From NCBI GenBank assembly GCA_020442185.1, contig JAGRKS010000024.1, forward strand, positions 10,132-70,713: a stretch of 60,582 nucleotides of DNA, read 5' to 3'. Positions within the stretch are counted from its first letter, which is position 1. Each line of letters begins with the position of its first letter. The notes beneath the pieces are model-generated. The model made no database searches. It saw only the letters and a program-made list of their open reading frames with translations, and was not told the DNA's origin. Source of the DNA: Hyphomicrobiaceae bacterium (GTDB lineage: Bacteria; Pseudomonadota; Alphaproteobacteria; Rhizobiales; Hyphomicrobiaceae). Both the position numbers and the translations under genes were made by a program. Below are positions 8,788-17,496 of this stretch, in pieces.

Positions 8788-9393
8788 ATGAGTACACCAG
8801 CCAAGTTCAAGCTGCGTCCGCGCAATCGCAAGACTGCCGGGTCGGTATTCAGCCGCTTCATCCTCAACAGCCGCGGCTCCACCGCGGTCGAATTTGCGCT
8901 CGTGCTCGGTCCGTTTCTCATATTCGTGTTCGGCATCTTCGCGCTTGGGCTGCACTATCTGGCGACGAACTCGCTCGAACGTGCGGTGTTCAATGCCAGC
9001 CGCCTGATCCGCACCGGACAGGCGCAGAAGGCGGAAATGCCGGTCAGCGAATTCAAGCAGCAGATCTGCGATGAGGCCCAGCCCTACATCGACTGCAACC
9101 ACCTGCAGGTGCATGTCCAGAACGAAGACTCCTGGGAGGACATCGCGCCGATCAACTGCATCGATGGTGGTCAGCTCGCAACGTCTGGAAATGGTTCGGA
9201 CAAGATCGGTGATCGCGCCGGCGGCTCGAGCAAGATCGTCATGGTCACCGCCTGCTACGAGTGGCTCCTCGCGCAGAAAATCCCCTTCTTCATGAAGGAC
9301 GAGCACGGCGAATGGCGCACGACTCCCGAGCTTGCCAGCGGCGGCATGTTGATGCAGGCAGCAACGGTGTTCCGCACCGAGCCCTACGAATGA
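8788..9393 (+). CDS. TadE-like minor pilin / Tad pilus assembly protein
   Basis: A 201-residue protein with a basic leader, then RG-STAVEFALVLGPFL and one hydrophobic helix near residues 30-60. The G followed by a Glu-Phe pair at +5/+6 is the TadE/TadF pseudopilin processing motif recognised by CpaA. The rest is a periplasmic domain with several cysteines. Family members are minor components required for Flp pilus biogenesis. The ATG at 8788 lies after an A/T-rich upstream region. A second protein of the same kind follows 55 bases downstream, so the two are probably one operon. Confidence 0.88.
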   Translation: MSTPAKFKLRPRNRKTAGSVFSRFILNSRGSTAVEFALVLGPFLIFVFGIFALGLHYLATNSLERAVFNASRLIRTGQAQKAEMPVSEFKQQICDEAQPYIDCNHLQVHVQNEDSWEDIAPINCIDGGQLATSGNGSDKIGDRAGGSSKIVMVTACYEWLLAQKIPFFMKDEHGEWRTTPELASGGMLMQAATVFRTEPYE

Positions 9394-9448
9394 TCCGGCG
9401 AACGAATCGACGGTTTCCAGTTTCAGGTTGCGTACAGTGAGGCTTGTT

Positions 9449-10105
9449 ATGTTCAACCGCTTCTTCAGATCAGTACTCCGGCGGGCCGGGCATTCGGCCC
9501 GGAGGATCGGTTCCGACCACAGCGGGATCGCCGCCGTCGAATTCGCTTATATCGCCCCGGTACTGTTGCTCATGCTGATGGGAACCTTCGAGTTCTCGCG
9601 TGCGGTGAGCATCGACAGGCGGATCAATTCCATCAGCGCCATGGCGAGTGAACTCGTCGCACGCGAGGAAACGATCAACAACCAGGCGCTGCAACGGGTG
9701 GCCGAAGCCATGAAGCACGTCATGCAGCCGTACGACGACGATTCGATCGTCCTCCGGTTGATCGCCGTCCGCGCTTCCGCCGACAACGCAACTGACACCC
9801 GTGTCGAATGGTCTTATGAGCGGTCCGCAGACAGTAACAGCACGCCGTATTCACAATGCTCCGCATATACGCTCGAACCTGGACTCGTGAACAAGGGCAC
9901 GGGCGTCATCGTCGCCGAGGTCGGCTACACCTACGAGCCGGTCTTCGGTAACTTCATCTATCGCGGCCTCGACTTCACCGAAGTAAAGGCCGAGGATGGC
10001 GATACGACCGGCATCAATCGCAACTGGACCTCTAAGGCATTCCATGCACCACGCAAAAGCTGCGTCGACTACAATGGAACCAACTGCGTGATGAACTGCC
10101 AGTAG
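9449..10105 (+). CDS. TadE/TadF-like minor pilin
   Basis: A 218-residue pseudopilin-like protein. The leader is rich in Arg, then HSG-IAAVEFAYIAPVLLLMLMG gives the processing site with Glu-Phe at +5/+6 and a single membrane helix. The periplasmic part has cysteine pairs near the C-terminus (SCVDYNG, CVMNC). I chose the ATG at 9449, preceded by GTGAGG; an upstream TTG at 9428 is possible but less likely. It pairs with the TadE-like gene upstream, and the terminator at 10165 closes the unit. A von Willebrand-type TadG is not present in this window. Confidence 0.87.
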   Translation: MFNRFFRSVLRRAGHSARRIGSDHSGIAAVEFAYIAPVLLLMLMGTFEFSRAVSIDRRINSISAMASELVAREETINNQALQRVAEAMKHVMQPYDDDSIVLRLIAVRASADNATDTRVEWSYERSADSNSTPYSQCSAYTLEPGLVNKGTGVIVAEVGYTYEPVFGNFIYRGLDFTEVKAEDGDTTGINRNWTSKAFHAPRKSCVDYNGTNCVMNCQ

Positions 10106-10164
10106 GCCGCATACCGTTCCACGCCCACGACCGGATACGGGTTATCCTTGTCGTTCCGAGCTGC

Positions 10165-10193
10165 AAAGGCCGCCTTATTGGCGGCCTTTTCTC
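10165..10193 (+). terminator. Rho-independent terminator after the minor-pilin genes
   Basis: Stem AAAGGCCGCC (10165-10174) pairs with GGCGGCCTTTT (10180-10190) around loop TTATT, with the T-run broken by one C. It lies 59 bases after the second TadE-like gene. Confidence 0.9.
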
Positions 10194-10342
10194 GTTGAAA
10201 ATCTGTCCAGAAAAATACTGATCGCCGCGTCCATGGAGAGATACTTTGCCGACGCCGGCCCACCGAGGCCGCTTGCGCGCCATAACGATATATCTATTCT
10301 CACGGTAGAGATTGTTTACCAGTCATCGAAAAGGAATACCGC

Positions 10343-10945
10343 ATGGGACGCCGGTCGGTCCACACGCCGGAAGAACTCCGCCAACTGATACTTCAGGCCG
10401 CGACAGAACTTATCGCAAGTGCGGGCTTTTCCGCCTTGTCCGCCCGAGAAATTGCCCGCCGGATCGGCTACTCAGCAGGTACGATCTACAATGTCTTCGA
10501 CAACCTCGACGATCTCGTGCTGACGATCGAGGCGCGGATGCTCGACGAACTGGCCAAATCGCTCGATAGCGTACCGGCAACCGGAGAGGCGCGAGAACGG
10601 GTCATGCAATTCGCGGAAGCCTATTTGCAATTCACCCACGACAACCCGCGGCTCTGGAATCTCCTGTTCGAGCATCACCTGCCGGAAGGCATTGAAGTTC
10701 CAATATCCTACCGCGAAAAGCTCGACGGACTTCTTGCGCGCGTCGAAACAGCGCTTGCGCCACTAGTGCCGGAAAACGACCAGGATGGCCTGCAGCGTCG
10801 GGCCCGCGTTCTTTGGGCCGGCGTTCACGGAATTACGTCACTTTCGACCGCCGATAAGCTATCGAGCGTGACCTCGGAAGCCGCTTTGCCAATGGTTCGC
10901 GATCTGGTTTCGACCTACCTCGACGGATTGGCTGGCCAGAGGTAG
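10343..10945 (+). CDS. TetR family transcriptional regulator
   Basis: A 200-residue one-component regulator. The N-terminal helix-turn-helix is clear (about residues 31-55, LSAREIARRIGYSAGTIYNVF). The C-terminal region contains LWNLLFEHHLP and RARVLWAGVHGITSL, which fits the TetR group with a WHG-type C-terminal domain. Ligand and targets cannot be read from the sequence. AAAAGGAA lies 8-10 bases before the ATG at 10343. It is convergent with the membrane hydrolase gene and not part of the pilus units, which end at a terminator. An A/T-rich stretch at about 10280-10320 may hold its promoter. Confidence 0.9.
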   Translation: MGRRSVHTPEELRQLILQAATELIASAGFSALSAREIARRIGYSAGTIYNVFDNLDDLVLTIEARMLDELAKSLDSVPATGEARERVMQFAEAYLQFTHDNPRLWNLLFEHHLPEGIEVPISYREKLDGLLARVETALAPLVPENDQDGLQRRARVLWAGVHGITSLSTADKLSSVTSEAALPMVRDLVSTYLDGLAGQR

Positions 10946-10948
10946 GCC

Positions 10949-10982
10949 GATCCCGCCCCTCTGCATGGAGGGGATCGGGATC
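10949..10982. terminator. hairpin between convergent genes (possible bidirectional terminator)
   Basis: A 13-bp stem, with a 2-base bulge on one side, closes a TGCATG loop: GATCCCG plus CCCCTC on the left, GAGGGG plus CGGGATC on the right. It sits between the ends of the TetR gene (plus) and the hydrolase gene (minus). There is no T-run on either strand, so termination strength is uncertain. Confidence 0.55.
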
Positions 10983-11027
10983 TGAAACCACGCCGCAAAA
11001 CTTGAAATTCCGTCCCGCGCGTCAAAC

Positions 11028-11855
11028 TCAGCGTTCGCCCGGCGCCGGATGCGATTGCGTAGCAGCGTCGGGCAGCGTGCCGGTGACGAGGTCCCCATTT
11101 TTCGGCGGGCGGCTGCCGGTCACGGCGACGTGCCGGGCCGGGAAAACGCCGAACCACGTCTGTTCTGGTAGCAGCTTCTGATTGAGCTCGGTCCAGAGCT
11201 GGCGCTGTGTCAGCCCATCGACAAATGTGTTCGGCGACGGTGCGAGCCATATCGCCGCGACCGCCGCAACCGCCATGGCCGCCGATGCGACCCCATAACG
11301 GCTGTCGTAGATCTTCAAGGCCGTGCCGAACGAGGCTTTGATGCGCCGGTTCATGACGTCGACCGAGTAGATTTCGTCGAGCACCAAATGCTGGATGAAA
11401 CCAAGCAGGAGAAACGCCCCGCCGAGCCAAGCCACGCCCTCATGCCGACCGAGCACATAGTAGATCGTCACCGCGGTCAGTCCGGCGCAGAAAATCCCGG
11501 CGAGCAAGGAATGCCAAACACCCCGATGCACGGACAGGCGGTGGAACAGAGTGTGCAATCCATACCGCACGAATGCCAGCGTACCGAGCCACAGCACCAT
11601 GAGCTCGACGACCGAGTATTTCTCGGCGAACGCGAACAACACCACGAACGACGCGAAAACACCAAGTCCGGAAAACATGATCTTGCTGGCCCGCGAATCC
11701 TTGAGATCGATGTCGGGCAGAACGGAACCGAGGACGCCCGCGAGTGTTACGGTCACGAGGTTTTCCGGAGCGACGACATCGGCCGCGAGCGTGACGGTCG
11801 CCAGTATTCCCGCTTGCACGGTCCCCGCGCCGATATGTGTCGTGAAGTTGGCCAT
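11028..11855 (-). CDS. membrane-bound metal-dependent hydrolase (YdjM/DUF457-like)
   Basis: A 275-residue polytopic protein. It contains the family's His/Asp pattern: HIGAG near the N-terminus, VLPDIDL, HTLFHRLSVHRGVWHS, and QHLVLDEIYS. In between are several hydrophobic segments. Family members are predicted membrane metal-dependent hydrolases, some induced by DNA damage in enterobacteria; the substrate is unknown. I chose the ATG at 11855 (MANFTTH), which has GGAG upstream; a longer frame to 11933 adds an unrelated leader. The last 50 residues are polar and Pro-rich. It is divergent from the CDF transporter gene. Confidence 0.8.
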   Translation of the reverse strand: MANFTTHIGAGTVQAGILATVTLAADVVAPENLVTVTLAGVLGSVLPDIDLKDSRASKIMFSGLGVFASFVVLFAFAEKYSVVELMVLWLGTLAFVRYGLHTLFHRLSVHRGVWHSLLAGIFCAGLTAVTIYYVLGRHEGVAWLGGAFLLLGFIQHLVLDEIYSVDVMNRRIKASFGTALKIYDSRYGVASAAMAVAAVAAIWLAPSPNTFVDGLTQRQLWTELNQKLLPEQTWFGVFPARHVAVTGSRPPKNGDLVTGTLPDAATQSHPAPGER

Positions 11856-12178
11856 GAGCCGCATCTCCGGTGCATATTGTGCTGGCGCGTGGTTGGCGAT
11901 ACCAAACGACGGAACTTCGACTCGTGAGGCCAAGCGCTACAAGACAGCATCTGATTCGTGGCCGGACGGGGAGCGATCCGAAGCAGACCCGTGTGGAAAA
12001 CACGAGATTGCGCCAGGGTCCTGCGGCACGGTAGGGGATGTTGCGGCCAGAAGTTCCACCGGCATCGCGCCGTCCCGCGACGATGCGCAATATCCACATT
12101 GCGACACCAGAAACAGAGCAGGCATTCGCGACACCCGGCCAACGTCCGATGTGAGGGACACCCGATGTGAGGGACACA
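11856..12178. other. 323-bp divergent intergenic region with a tandem 16-mer
   Basis: No gene seen. This region must hold the promoters of the hydrolase (minus) and the CDF transporter (plus). Its right end is the exact 16-base tandem repeat listed separately. Confidence 0.4.
12146..12177. repeat. exact 16-bp tandem repeat carrying two ribosome-binding-like motifs
   Basis: CCGATGTGAGGGACAC occurs at 12146-12161 and again at 12162-12177, directly before the start codon at 12179. Each copy has GAGGG, and each contains an ATG followed at once by TGA. The second copy supplies the likely ribosome binding site of the transporter gene. Confidence 0.9.
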
Positions 12179-13099
12179 ATGACGCCGAACGTACCGCCGA
12201 CCGGCCATGCGGCGCTGAGGCTTCAACGGCTGGCGACGGCGAGCATCGTCGTCGCAATCGCGGTGATGGGCATCAAGTACCTGGCCTATCTCAAGACCGG
12301 CAGTGTCGCGCTCTACTCCGACGCGCTCGAAAGCATCGTCAACGTCGTGACCGCTACGGCCGCCCTTGTCGCGATCCGCGTCGGGGCCCGGCCACCGGAC
12401 CACAACCATCCCTTCGGACATCACAAGGCCGAATACCTTTCGGCCATCCTCGAAGGTGCGCTCATCATCGTCGCGGCGATCATGATCCTGTCGGAAGCAA
12501 TCGACGCCATCCGGAACCCGCGGGCGCTGTCCGACACGCCCATCGGCCTCGCCATCAACGGGCTCGCAACCATCATAAACACGTCATGGGCCTGGTTGCT
12601 GATCAACCGTGGCACCGCGTGGCGGTCTCCGGCGCTGGTGGCGGACGGACACCACATTTTTACCGACGTTATCACCTCGGTCGGCGTCTTCGTCGGCGTC
12701 GCGCTTGCAACGTGGACCGGATGGCTGCTTCTCGATCCGCTGATAGCCTGCCTCGTCGCCGTCAACATCCTCTGGACGGGATACAAGTTGACGATGCAAT
12801 CGATGAGCGAGTTGCTCGACGAGGCGGCCTCACCAGCCATCGTCGCGCGCATTCATCAGGCTATCGCAGACAACGGGTCCGGCGCACTCGAGGCCCACGA
12901 CGTGCGCACGCGCCGCGCCGGTCGCATGACATTCATAGAGTTTCATCTCGTCGTTCCGGGGGAAATGAGCGTTCAGGATGCGCACGTGATCTGCGATCGC
13001 CTCGAGGCCGCGATCGAATCCGAGCTGCAGGATGCCGATGTCGTCATCCACGTTGAACCGGACCACAAGTCGAAGTCGGCGCCGGACGTGCCGCTTTAG
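12179..13099 (+). CDS. cation diffusion facilitator (CDF) family transporter
   Basis: A 306-residue inner-membrane cation/proton antiporter, probably exporting Zn, Fe, Mn or similar divalent metal. The transmembrane domain (about 20-205) has YSDALESIVNV in helix 2 and ADGHHIFTDVITSVGV in helix 5, the two halves of the metal site, plus HNHPFGHHKAEYL between helices 2 and 3. The cytoplasmic domain (about 215-300) has the CDF dimerisation fold with THR-rich DVRTRRAGRMTFIEFHLVVP and a final HVEPD. The start at 12179 follows GAGGGACACA; an in-frame GTG at 12167 lies inside the upstream repeat and is less likely. Confidence 0.93.
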   Translation: MTPNVPPTGHAALRLQRLATASIVVAIAVMGIKYLAYLKTGSVALYSDALESIVNVVTATAALVAIRVGARPPDHNHPFGHHKAEYLSAILEGALIIVAAIMILSEAIDAIRNPRALSDTPIGLAINGLATIINTSWAWLLINRGTAWRSPALVADGHHIFTDVITSVGVFVGVALATWTGWLLLDPLIACLVAVNILWTGYKLTMQSMSELLDEAASPAIVARIHQAIADNGSGALEAHDVRTRRAGRMTFIEFHLVVPGEMSVQDAHVICDRLEAAIESELQDADVVIHVEPDHKSKSAPDVPL

Positions 13100-13204
13100 G
13101 GCAGGCAACGAAAATCGGCGGTGTCGCGATGCGGAACTCGCGAGAACACGAAGCACGCAGCGCCAGCCACACGAGCATACCGCGCCCCGCGCAGCGGCCC
13201 AGCG

Positions 13205-14596
13205 TCAACCTTTACGCACGAGTTCGCCCCAAAGGTCGTATTCGTCGGCGTGCAGCACCCTTGCGCGGACGATCTCGCCCGCCTTGACGTCGCTGCAGCC
13301 ATTGAGAAAGACACTCCCGTCGATTTCCGGCGCATCCCAGACTGATCGCGCCATCGCGCCTTCCTCGTCCACCTCGTCCACGATCACGTCGATCTCGCGC
13401 CCGACACGCTCGGCGAGCAGCGAACGGCTGATTTCCTGCTGCGCGGCCATGAACCGGTGCCAGCGCTCTTCCTTGACCTCGTCCGGCACCACACCGTCGA
13501 TTGCATTGGCTGGCGCGCCTTCGACGGGCTCGTACTTGAAGCAACCGACGCGGTTCAGTCGGGCCGCGCCAAGCCAGTCGAGCAATTGCGTGAAATCGTC
13601 CTCAGTCTCGCCGGGGAATCCGACAATGAACGTCGAACGTATCGCCAGGTCCGGGCAGATGTCGCGCCAGCGGCCGATCCGCTCGAGGGTGCGTTCCTGC
13701 GCTGCCGGCCGCCGCATCGCCTTGAGGACCGACGGACTTGCATGCTGGAACGGGATGTCGAGATATGGCAACACGTGGCCCTCCGCCATCAGCGGAATGA
13801 CATCGTCGACATGCGGATATGGATAGACGTAGTGCAATCGCACCCAGGCGCCGAGGCTGCCAAGCGCCCGTGTGAGGTCGAGGAAGCGCGCCTTGAGCGG
13901 CGCTCCGTTCCATGGGCTTGCCGCATACTTGAGATCGACGCCGTAGGCGCTCGTATCCTGGCTGATGACGAGAAGCTCCTTGACGCCGGCCGCCACCAGC
14001 CGCTCGGCCTCGCGCATCACGTCGCCGGCCGGACGGCTCGCGAGATCGCCGCGGATCGACGGGATGATGCAGAACGAGCAGCGGTTGTTGCAACCCTCGG
14101 AAATCTTGAGATAGGCGTAGTGTCGCGGCGTCAGGTGCAAGCCTTCGGGCGGCACCAGATCGAGAAACGGATCATGCAGCGGCGGCACCGCCTCGTGCAC
14201 GGCCGCCACCACCTGCTCGTACTGGTGCGGGCCCGTGACCGCGAGCACGCCCGGATGCACGGCGCGTATGCGATCCTGCTCGACCCCCATGCAGCCCGTG
14301 ACGATGACGCGGCCGTTCTCCGCCAGCGCCTCGCCGATGGCATCGAGGCTTTCCTGCTTTGCGCTATCGAGGAATCCGCACGTGTTGACCACGACGACGT
14401 CGGCGCCTGCATAGTCCGGCGACAGCGCGTAGCCCTCGGCGCGCAGACGCGTGATGATGCGCTCGGAATCGACCAGTGCCTTCGGGCATCCAAGCGACAC
14501 GAAACCGACGGTCGGCGGCGCCGCAGCCGAGGCTGCAGCGTGGCTCGGTTCGCGGGCCGGATTGGTGCGGGGGCGGGCTGCCTTGTTGTCTGTCAT
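13205..14596 (-). CDS. rimO: ribosomal protein S12 methylthiotransferase RimO
   Basis: A 463-residue radical-SAM methylthiotransferase that modifies the conserved aspartate of ribosomal protein S12. The N-terminal UPF0004 domain has three cysteines ([30 protein letters not shown]) for one [4Fe-4S] cluster. The radical SAM core has [15 protein letters not shown] for the second. The C-terminal TRAM-like region begins near residue 395. The LGCPK...VDSE pattern separates RimO from MiaB. I chose the ATG at 14596 (MTDNKAARP); the frame extends to 14650 without conservation. The first 45 residues are an Ala/Pro-rich extension. Confidence 0.95.
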   Translation of the reverse strand: MTDNKAARPRTNPAREPSHAAASAAAPPTVGFVSLGCPKALVDSERIITRLRAEGYALSPDYAGADVVVVNTCGFLDSAKQESLDAIGEALAENGRVIVTGCMGVEQDRIRAVHPGVLAVTGPHQYEQVVAAVHEAVPPLHDPFLDLVPPEGLHLTPRHYAYLKISEGCNNRCSFCIIPSIRGDLASRPAGDVMREAERLVAAGVKELLVISQDTSAYGVDLKYAASPWNGAPLKARFLDLTRALGSLGAWVRLHYVYPYPHVDDVIPLMAEGHVLPYLDIPFQHASPSVLKAMRRPAAQERTLERIGRWRDICPDLAIRSTFIVGFPGETEDDFTQLLDWLGAARLNRVGCFKYEPVEGAPANAIDGVVPDEVKEERWHRFMAAQQEISRSLLAERVGREIDVIVDEVDEEGAMARSVWDAPEIDGSVFLNGCSDVKAGEIVRARVLHADEYDLWGELVRKG

Positions 14597-14666
14597 GCGC
14601 CGGCTTCTATCCCTGCCCGCGAGGCGGCGCAATAGACTAGGCGCCGGCAACGGTCGGGGATTTGGA

Positions 14667-15725
14667 TCAAACCTTGCGCCGGACGATCACCTTCGACAGG
14701 AAAGAGGGCCACCACGAGACCGCCGCAAGGCCCGCCGCCGTGAACACAGCATCGAGATCATCGATCGCATAGTGGCGGTAGTAGGGCTCATGGAAGCGAT
14801 GCGGAAAGGCTTCGAGCAACCCATCCCATCCCGGGCGATCGCCCATCTGCAGGCTGTCGATGAAAACCAGCAGGCCGCCGGGCTTCAAGACGCGCGCCAT
14901 CTCGCCGGCGACCGTGCGCCGCACGTCGGGCGGCAGTTCGTGGAACAGGAACACCGTCGTCACGATATCCTGGCTGGCGTCGGCGAACGGCAGCGTCTCG
15001 GCGTTCGCCGCGCTCAGATTGACCGGCCTCAAGCCACGCAGATGCCGTTTCGCCTCTTCGATATAGGCTGGTGAAAGATCGATGCCAGCCAGCCGCAGTC
15101 CTGGAAACGCCAGCCGGATCTCGCGCAGCAGCCGGCCGGTGCCGCACGCGACATCGAGCAGGCAAGCGCCACGCTGGTCGCGGCCTTCGAGATGGCTCCA
15201 GATGGGTCTCAACGCCTCGCGGCGCATTGCGGCTGCCGATCCATAAAACAGCGTTTCGACCTGAACGTCGTAGATCCGCGCAGACTCCTCACCGAGATAC
15301 CCGCCCTTCTGGAAATGGAAGTCTTGCGCGAAATAATCCGGCACGCCCGCCTCGGCGGCGAGTGTCGTGACGGTTGTCGCATCCCTCGAGCGGCGGCGTT
15401 TGGCGGCGTCGGGGAGATCGCGAAACATGACGCCGAGCCGCGTCATGTGGTCGATGAGACCGGCCGCGGGCTCCCCGCCGTCGGCCGCCGCCAGCCCATC
15501 GCGAACCAGTTCGGCGTCGCGCCGGAAGAGATCGCGAAGGTCCGCCATCAATTCAGCGCGCGGCGGAACCGGCCGCTCTGGAACGTAGCGCGCCTCCTGC
15601 TCGCCAGCGCCGACGCCACGAGCCCGCGATGGCGCGCGGCCGGCCAGCCAATTGATGCCCGAATACCAGCCGAAGCGGACGGCGTTTCCCGCCAGCTGAG
15701 TCGCCATGCCGAGATGATCGGCCAT
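14667..15725 (-). CDS. class I SAM-dependent methyltransferase
   Basis: A 352-residue protein with a C-terminal Rossmann methyltransferase domain. Motif [13 protein letters not shown] is at about 189-200, followed by [18 protein letters not shown] and a [20 protein letters not shown] motif IV region, then [13 protein letters not shown]. The N-terminal 170 residues are helical, with [11 protein letters not shown]. The domain resembles UbiE/Methyltransf_11 enzymes, but the substrate is not evident. The ATG at 15725 is preceded by AGGGAG. It lies downstream of the Dph6-like gene and upstream of rimO on the same strand, with gaps of about 100 and 70 bases, so co-transcription is possible. Confidence 0.85.
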   Translation of the reverse strand: MADHLGMATQLAGNAVRFGWYSGINWLAGRAPSRARGVGAGEQEARYVPERPVPPRAELMADLRDLFRRDAELVRDGLAAADGGEPAAGLIDHMTRLGVMFRDLPDAAKRRRSRDATTVTTLAAEAGVPDYFAQDFHFQKGGYLGEESARIYDVQVETLFYGSAAAMRREALRPIWSHLEGRDQRGACLLDVACGTGRLLREIRLAFPGLRLAGIDLSPAYIEEAKRHLRGLRPVNLSAANAETLPFADASQDIVTTVFLFHELPPDVRRTVAGEMARVLKPGGLLVFIDSLQMGDRPGWDGLLEAFPHRFHEPYYRHYAIDDLDAVFTAAGLAAVSWWPSFLSKVIVRRKV

Positions 15726-15823
15726 TTTGCCACTCCCTGCCCAGTTGTCCGTTGCCAATCTCAACCCTCGCCGCGTCCGCTGTCCACCTCACCTCGGTCC
15801 GGCGAGCCTCACCTCTCACATGT

Positions 15824-16510
15824 TTACGAGACAGCTGTTGCGCCAGTGCCAATCGCTTCGTGTGGGACGAAATCGGCGAAGGCGAACCCGTCGCGGATGA
15901 CGACGTCGCCGGCTTCGAACGCGATTGACTGATCGAACATCGGACCCGAAGTGACGAACGTATGAAATTCGCCGTTCTCCCCACAACGATCGACGCCGGC
16001 CGGAAGTTCAGCAAGCATGGCGTGATCGAACATGCGGCCCGCGAACGACACGTCGAGCTTGGCGAGATCGACCGTTGCGATATGCGCGACGAGGCCGCTC
16101 GCGATCATCTCGCCAGCCAGCGTCGCCGTCGGCCGGCCCCACAGCGGAAACACTGGCGCGATGCCGGAACCTTGCAGGTTCTTCTCGCGGTAGGCCCTGA
16201 TATCCTCGAGAAAGAGGTCGCCGAATGCCATTTCCGTAACTCCCGCGGCCCTCGCTTCGGCGACGAAAGCGCCGAGCCGGGCTTCGTATTCGACATTGCT
16301 GCACGGCCAAGGCAGATCGATGACATGGAGCGGCAGACCAGCCGCCGCCGCCTGCGCCTCGAGCAGCGCGCGACGCACCCCATGCATGGCGACACGATCG
16401 AAGCGCGCGTTGAGCGTCGTGAACAGCGCACCGACATTACGACCGGCACGGGCGAGTTCGTGGAGCGCAAAGGCCGAATCCTTGCCGCTGCTCCAGCTCA
16501 ACCACATCAT
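15824..16510 (-). CDS. Dph6-like ATP-pyrophosphatase (adenine nucleotide alpha-hydrolase family)
   Basis: A 228-residue protein of the Dph6/MJ0570 type. The PP-loop SSGKDS is at residues 7-12, FGDLFLEDIRAYRE is mid-protein, and GENGEFHTFV near the C-terminus is the conserved signature of this family. In archaea and eukaryotes Dph6 amidates diphthine, but bacteria lack diphthamide, so the bacterial substrate is unknown; an ATP-dependent amidation or ligation is the inference. I chose the ATG at 16510 (MMWLSWSSGKDS). A longer frame to 16645 adds an Arg-rich leader. It is divergent from the sirtuin gene. Confidence 0.85.
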   Translation of the reverse strand: MMWLSWSSGKDSAFALHELARAGRNVGALFTTLNARFDRVAMHGVRRALLEAQAAAAGLPLHVIDLPWPCSNVEYEARLGAFVAEARAAGVTEMAFGDLFLEDIRAYREKNLQGSGIAPVFPLWGRPTATLAGEMIASGLVAHIATVDLAKLDVSFAGRMFDHAMLAELPAGVDRCGENGEFHTFVTSGPMFDQSIAFEAGDVVIRDGFAFADFVPHEAIGTGATAVS

Positions 16511-16758
16511 GTTTCCATCTTCCGTCTCGAACGTCTCGCACCGAACGTCAGAGCGCTTGCGCGCACAGATTCCTATCCGCCACCCGAACCTCGACCACCG
16601 GAACCTCCCCGCCGAAACCCCGCCAGCCTGCCTTGCGTCAGCCACCGCCCAACCTTATCCAGGCGACGGCCATCCGTCGAGTTGCGGGCTTGTGCGCGGA
16701 CTGGCACGCAAACCGGCCGCGCGGCATTGAGGCATAAAAACGGGGTGAACGCGACCGC

Positions 16759-17475
16759 ATGACCAAGCTCGATTCTATCGTCATCCTCACAGGCGCCGGT
16801 CTCTCGGCCGAGTCGGGCCTTGCGACCTTCCGCGACGCTGACGGCATCTGGGCGAAATACGATTATCGCGAGGTGGCGACGCCGGAAGGCTACGCGCGCA
16901 ATCCTGGGCGCGTCCACGAGTTCTACAATTCGAGACGGCGCGACATTCTCAAGGCGACGCCCAACGCCGCGCACATGGCGCTCGCCCGCCTGGAGCAACA
17001 GCACCAAGGCCACGTCCTCATCGTCACGCAGAACATCGACCATCTTCACGAGGCCGCCGGATCGCGCAACCTGATCCACATGCATGGCGAGCTTCTGAAG
17101 GCCAAATGCTCGCGTTGCGGCACCAGGTGCGACTATCGGGAAGATCTCTCCGTCGCAACGGCGTGTGCGGCGTGCGGCGAGACCGGCGGCATGCGGCCCG
17201 ACGTCGTCTGGTTCGGCGAGATGCCTTACCAGATGCAGCGCATCCATGAAGCACTCGCAACCGCGGACCTCTTCATCTCGATCGGCACCAGCGGCAACGT
17301 CTATCCAGCCGCGGGCTTCGTCGCCAGCGCGATCGAAGCCGGTGCGCATACGGTGGAGCTGAACCTCGAGCCCTCCGAAGGTGCGAGCCACTTCGCGGAA
17401 GCGGTCAACGGGCCAGCGACCCTCGTCGTGCCCGCCTTCGTCGAACGCCTGCTTGGCACACGCCACACCGCCTGA
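16759..17475 (+). CDS. cobB: NAD-dependent protein deacylase, sirtuin (CobB type)
   Basis: A 238-residue class III sirtuin. The NAD-binding motif GAGLSAESG is at 12-20, the QNIDHLHEAAG segment is at 91-101 and the catalytic His109 sits in HMHGEL. The zinc site uses Cys117, Cys120, Cys136 and Cys139. Tyr56 and Arg59 (FYNSRR) match the Tyr-x-x-Arg signature that lets CobB and SIRT5 remove succinyl and malonyl groups as well as acetyl. It is a cytosolic regulator of metabolic enzymes in relatives. The ATG at 16759 begins MTKLDSIVILTGAG, the usual sirtuin start; no strong ribosome binding site was seen. Confidence 0.95.
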   Translation: MTKLDSIVILTGAGLSAESGLATFRDADGIWAKYDYREVATPEGYARNPGRVHEFYNSRRRDILKATPNAAHMALARLEQQHQGHVLIVTQNIDHLHEAAGSRNLIHMHGELLKAKCSRCGTRCDYREDLSVATACAACGETGGMRPDVVWFGEMPYQMQRIHEALATADLFISIGTSGNVYPAAGFVASAIEAGAHTVELNLEPSEGASHFAEAVNGPATLVVPAFVERLLGTRHTA

Positions 17476-17496
17476 GTAGAGACACCGTTCCGACAT

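Noticed and set aside
10280..10342. Possible TetR operator before the regulator gene
   Set aside because: An A/T-rich patch is present, but the inverted arms are too short to support an operator.
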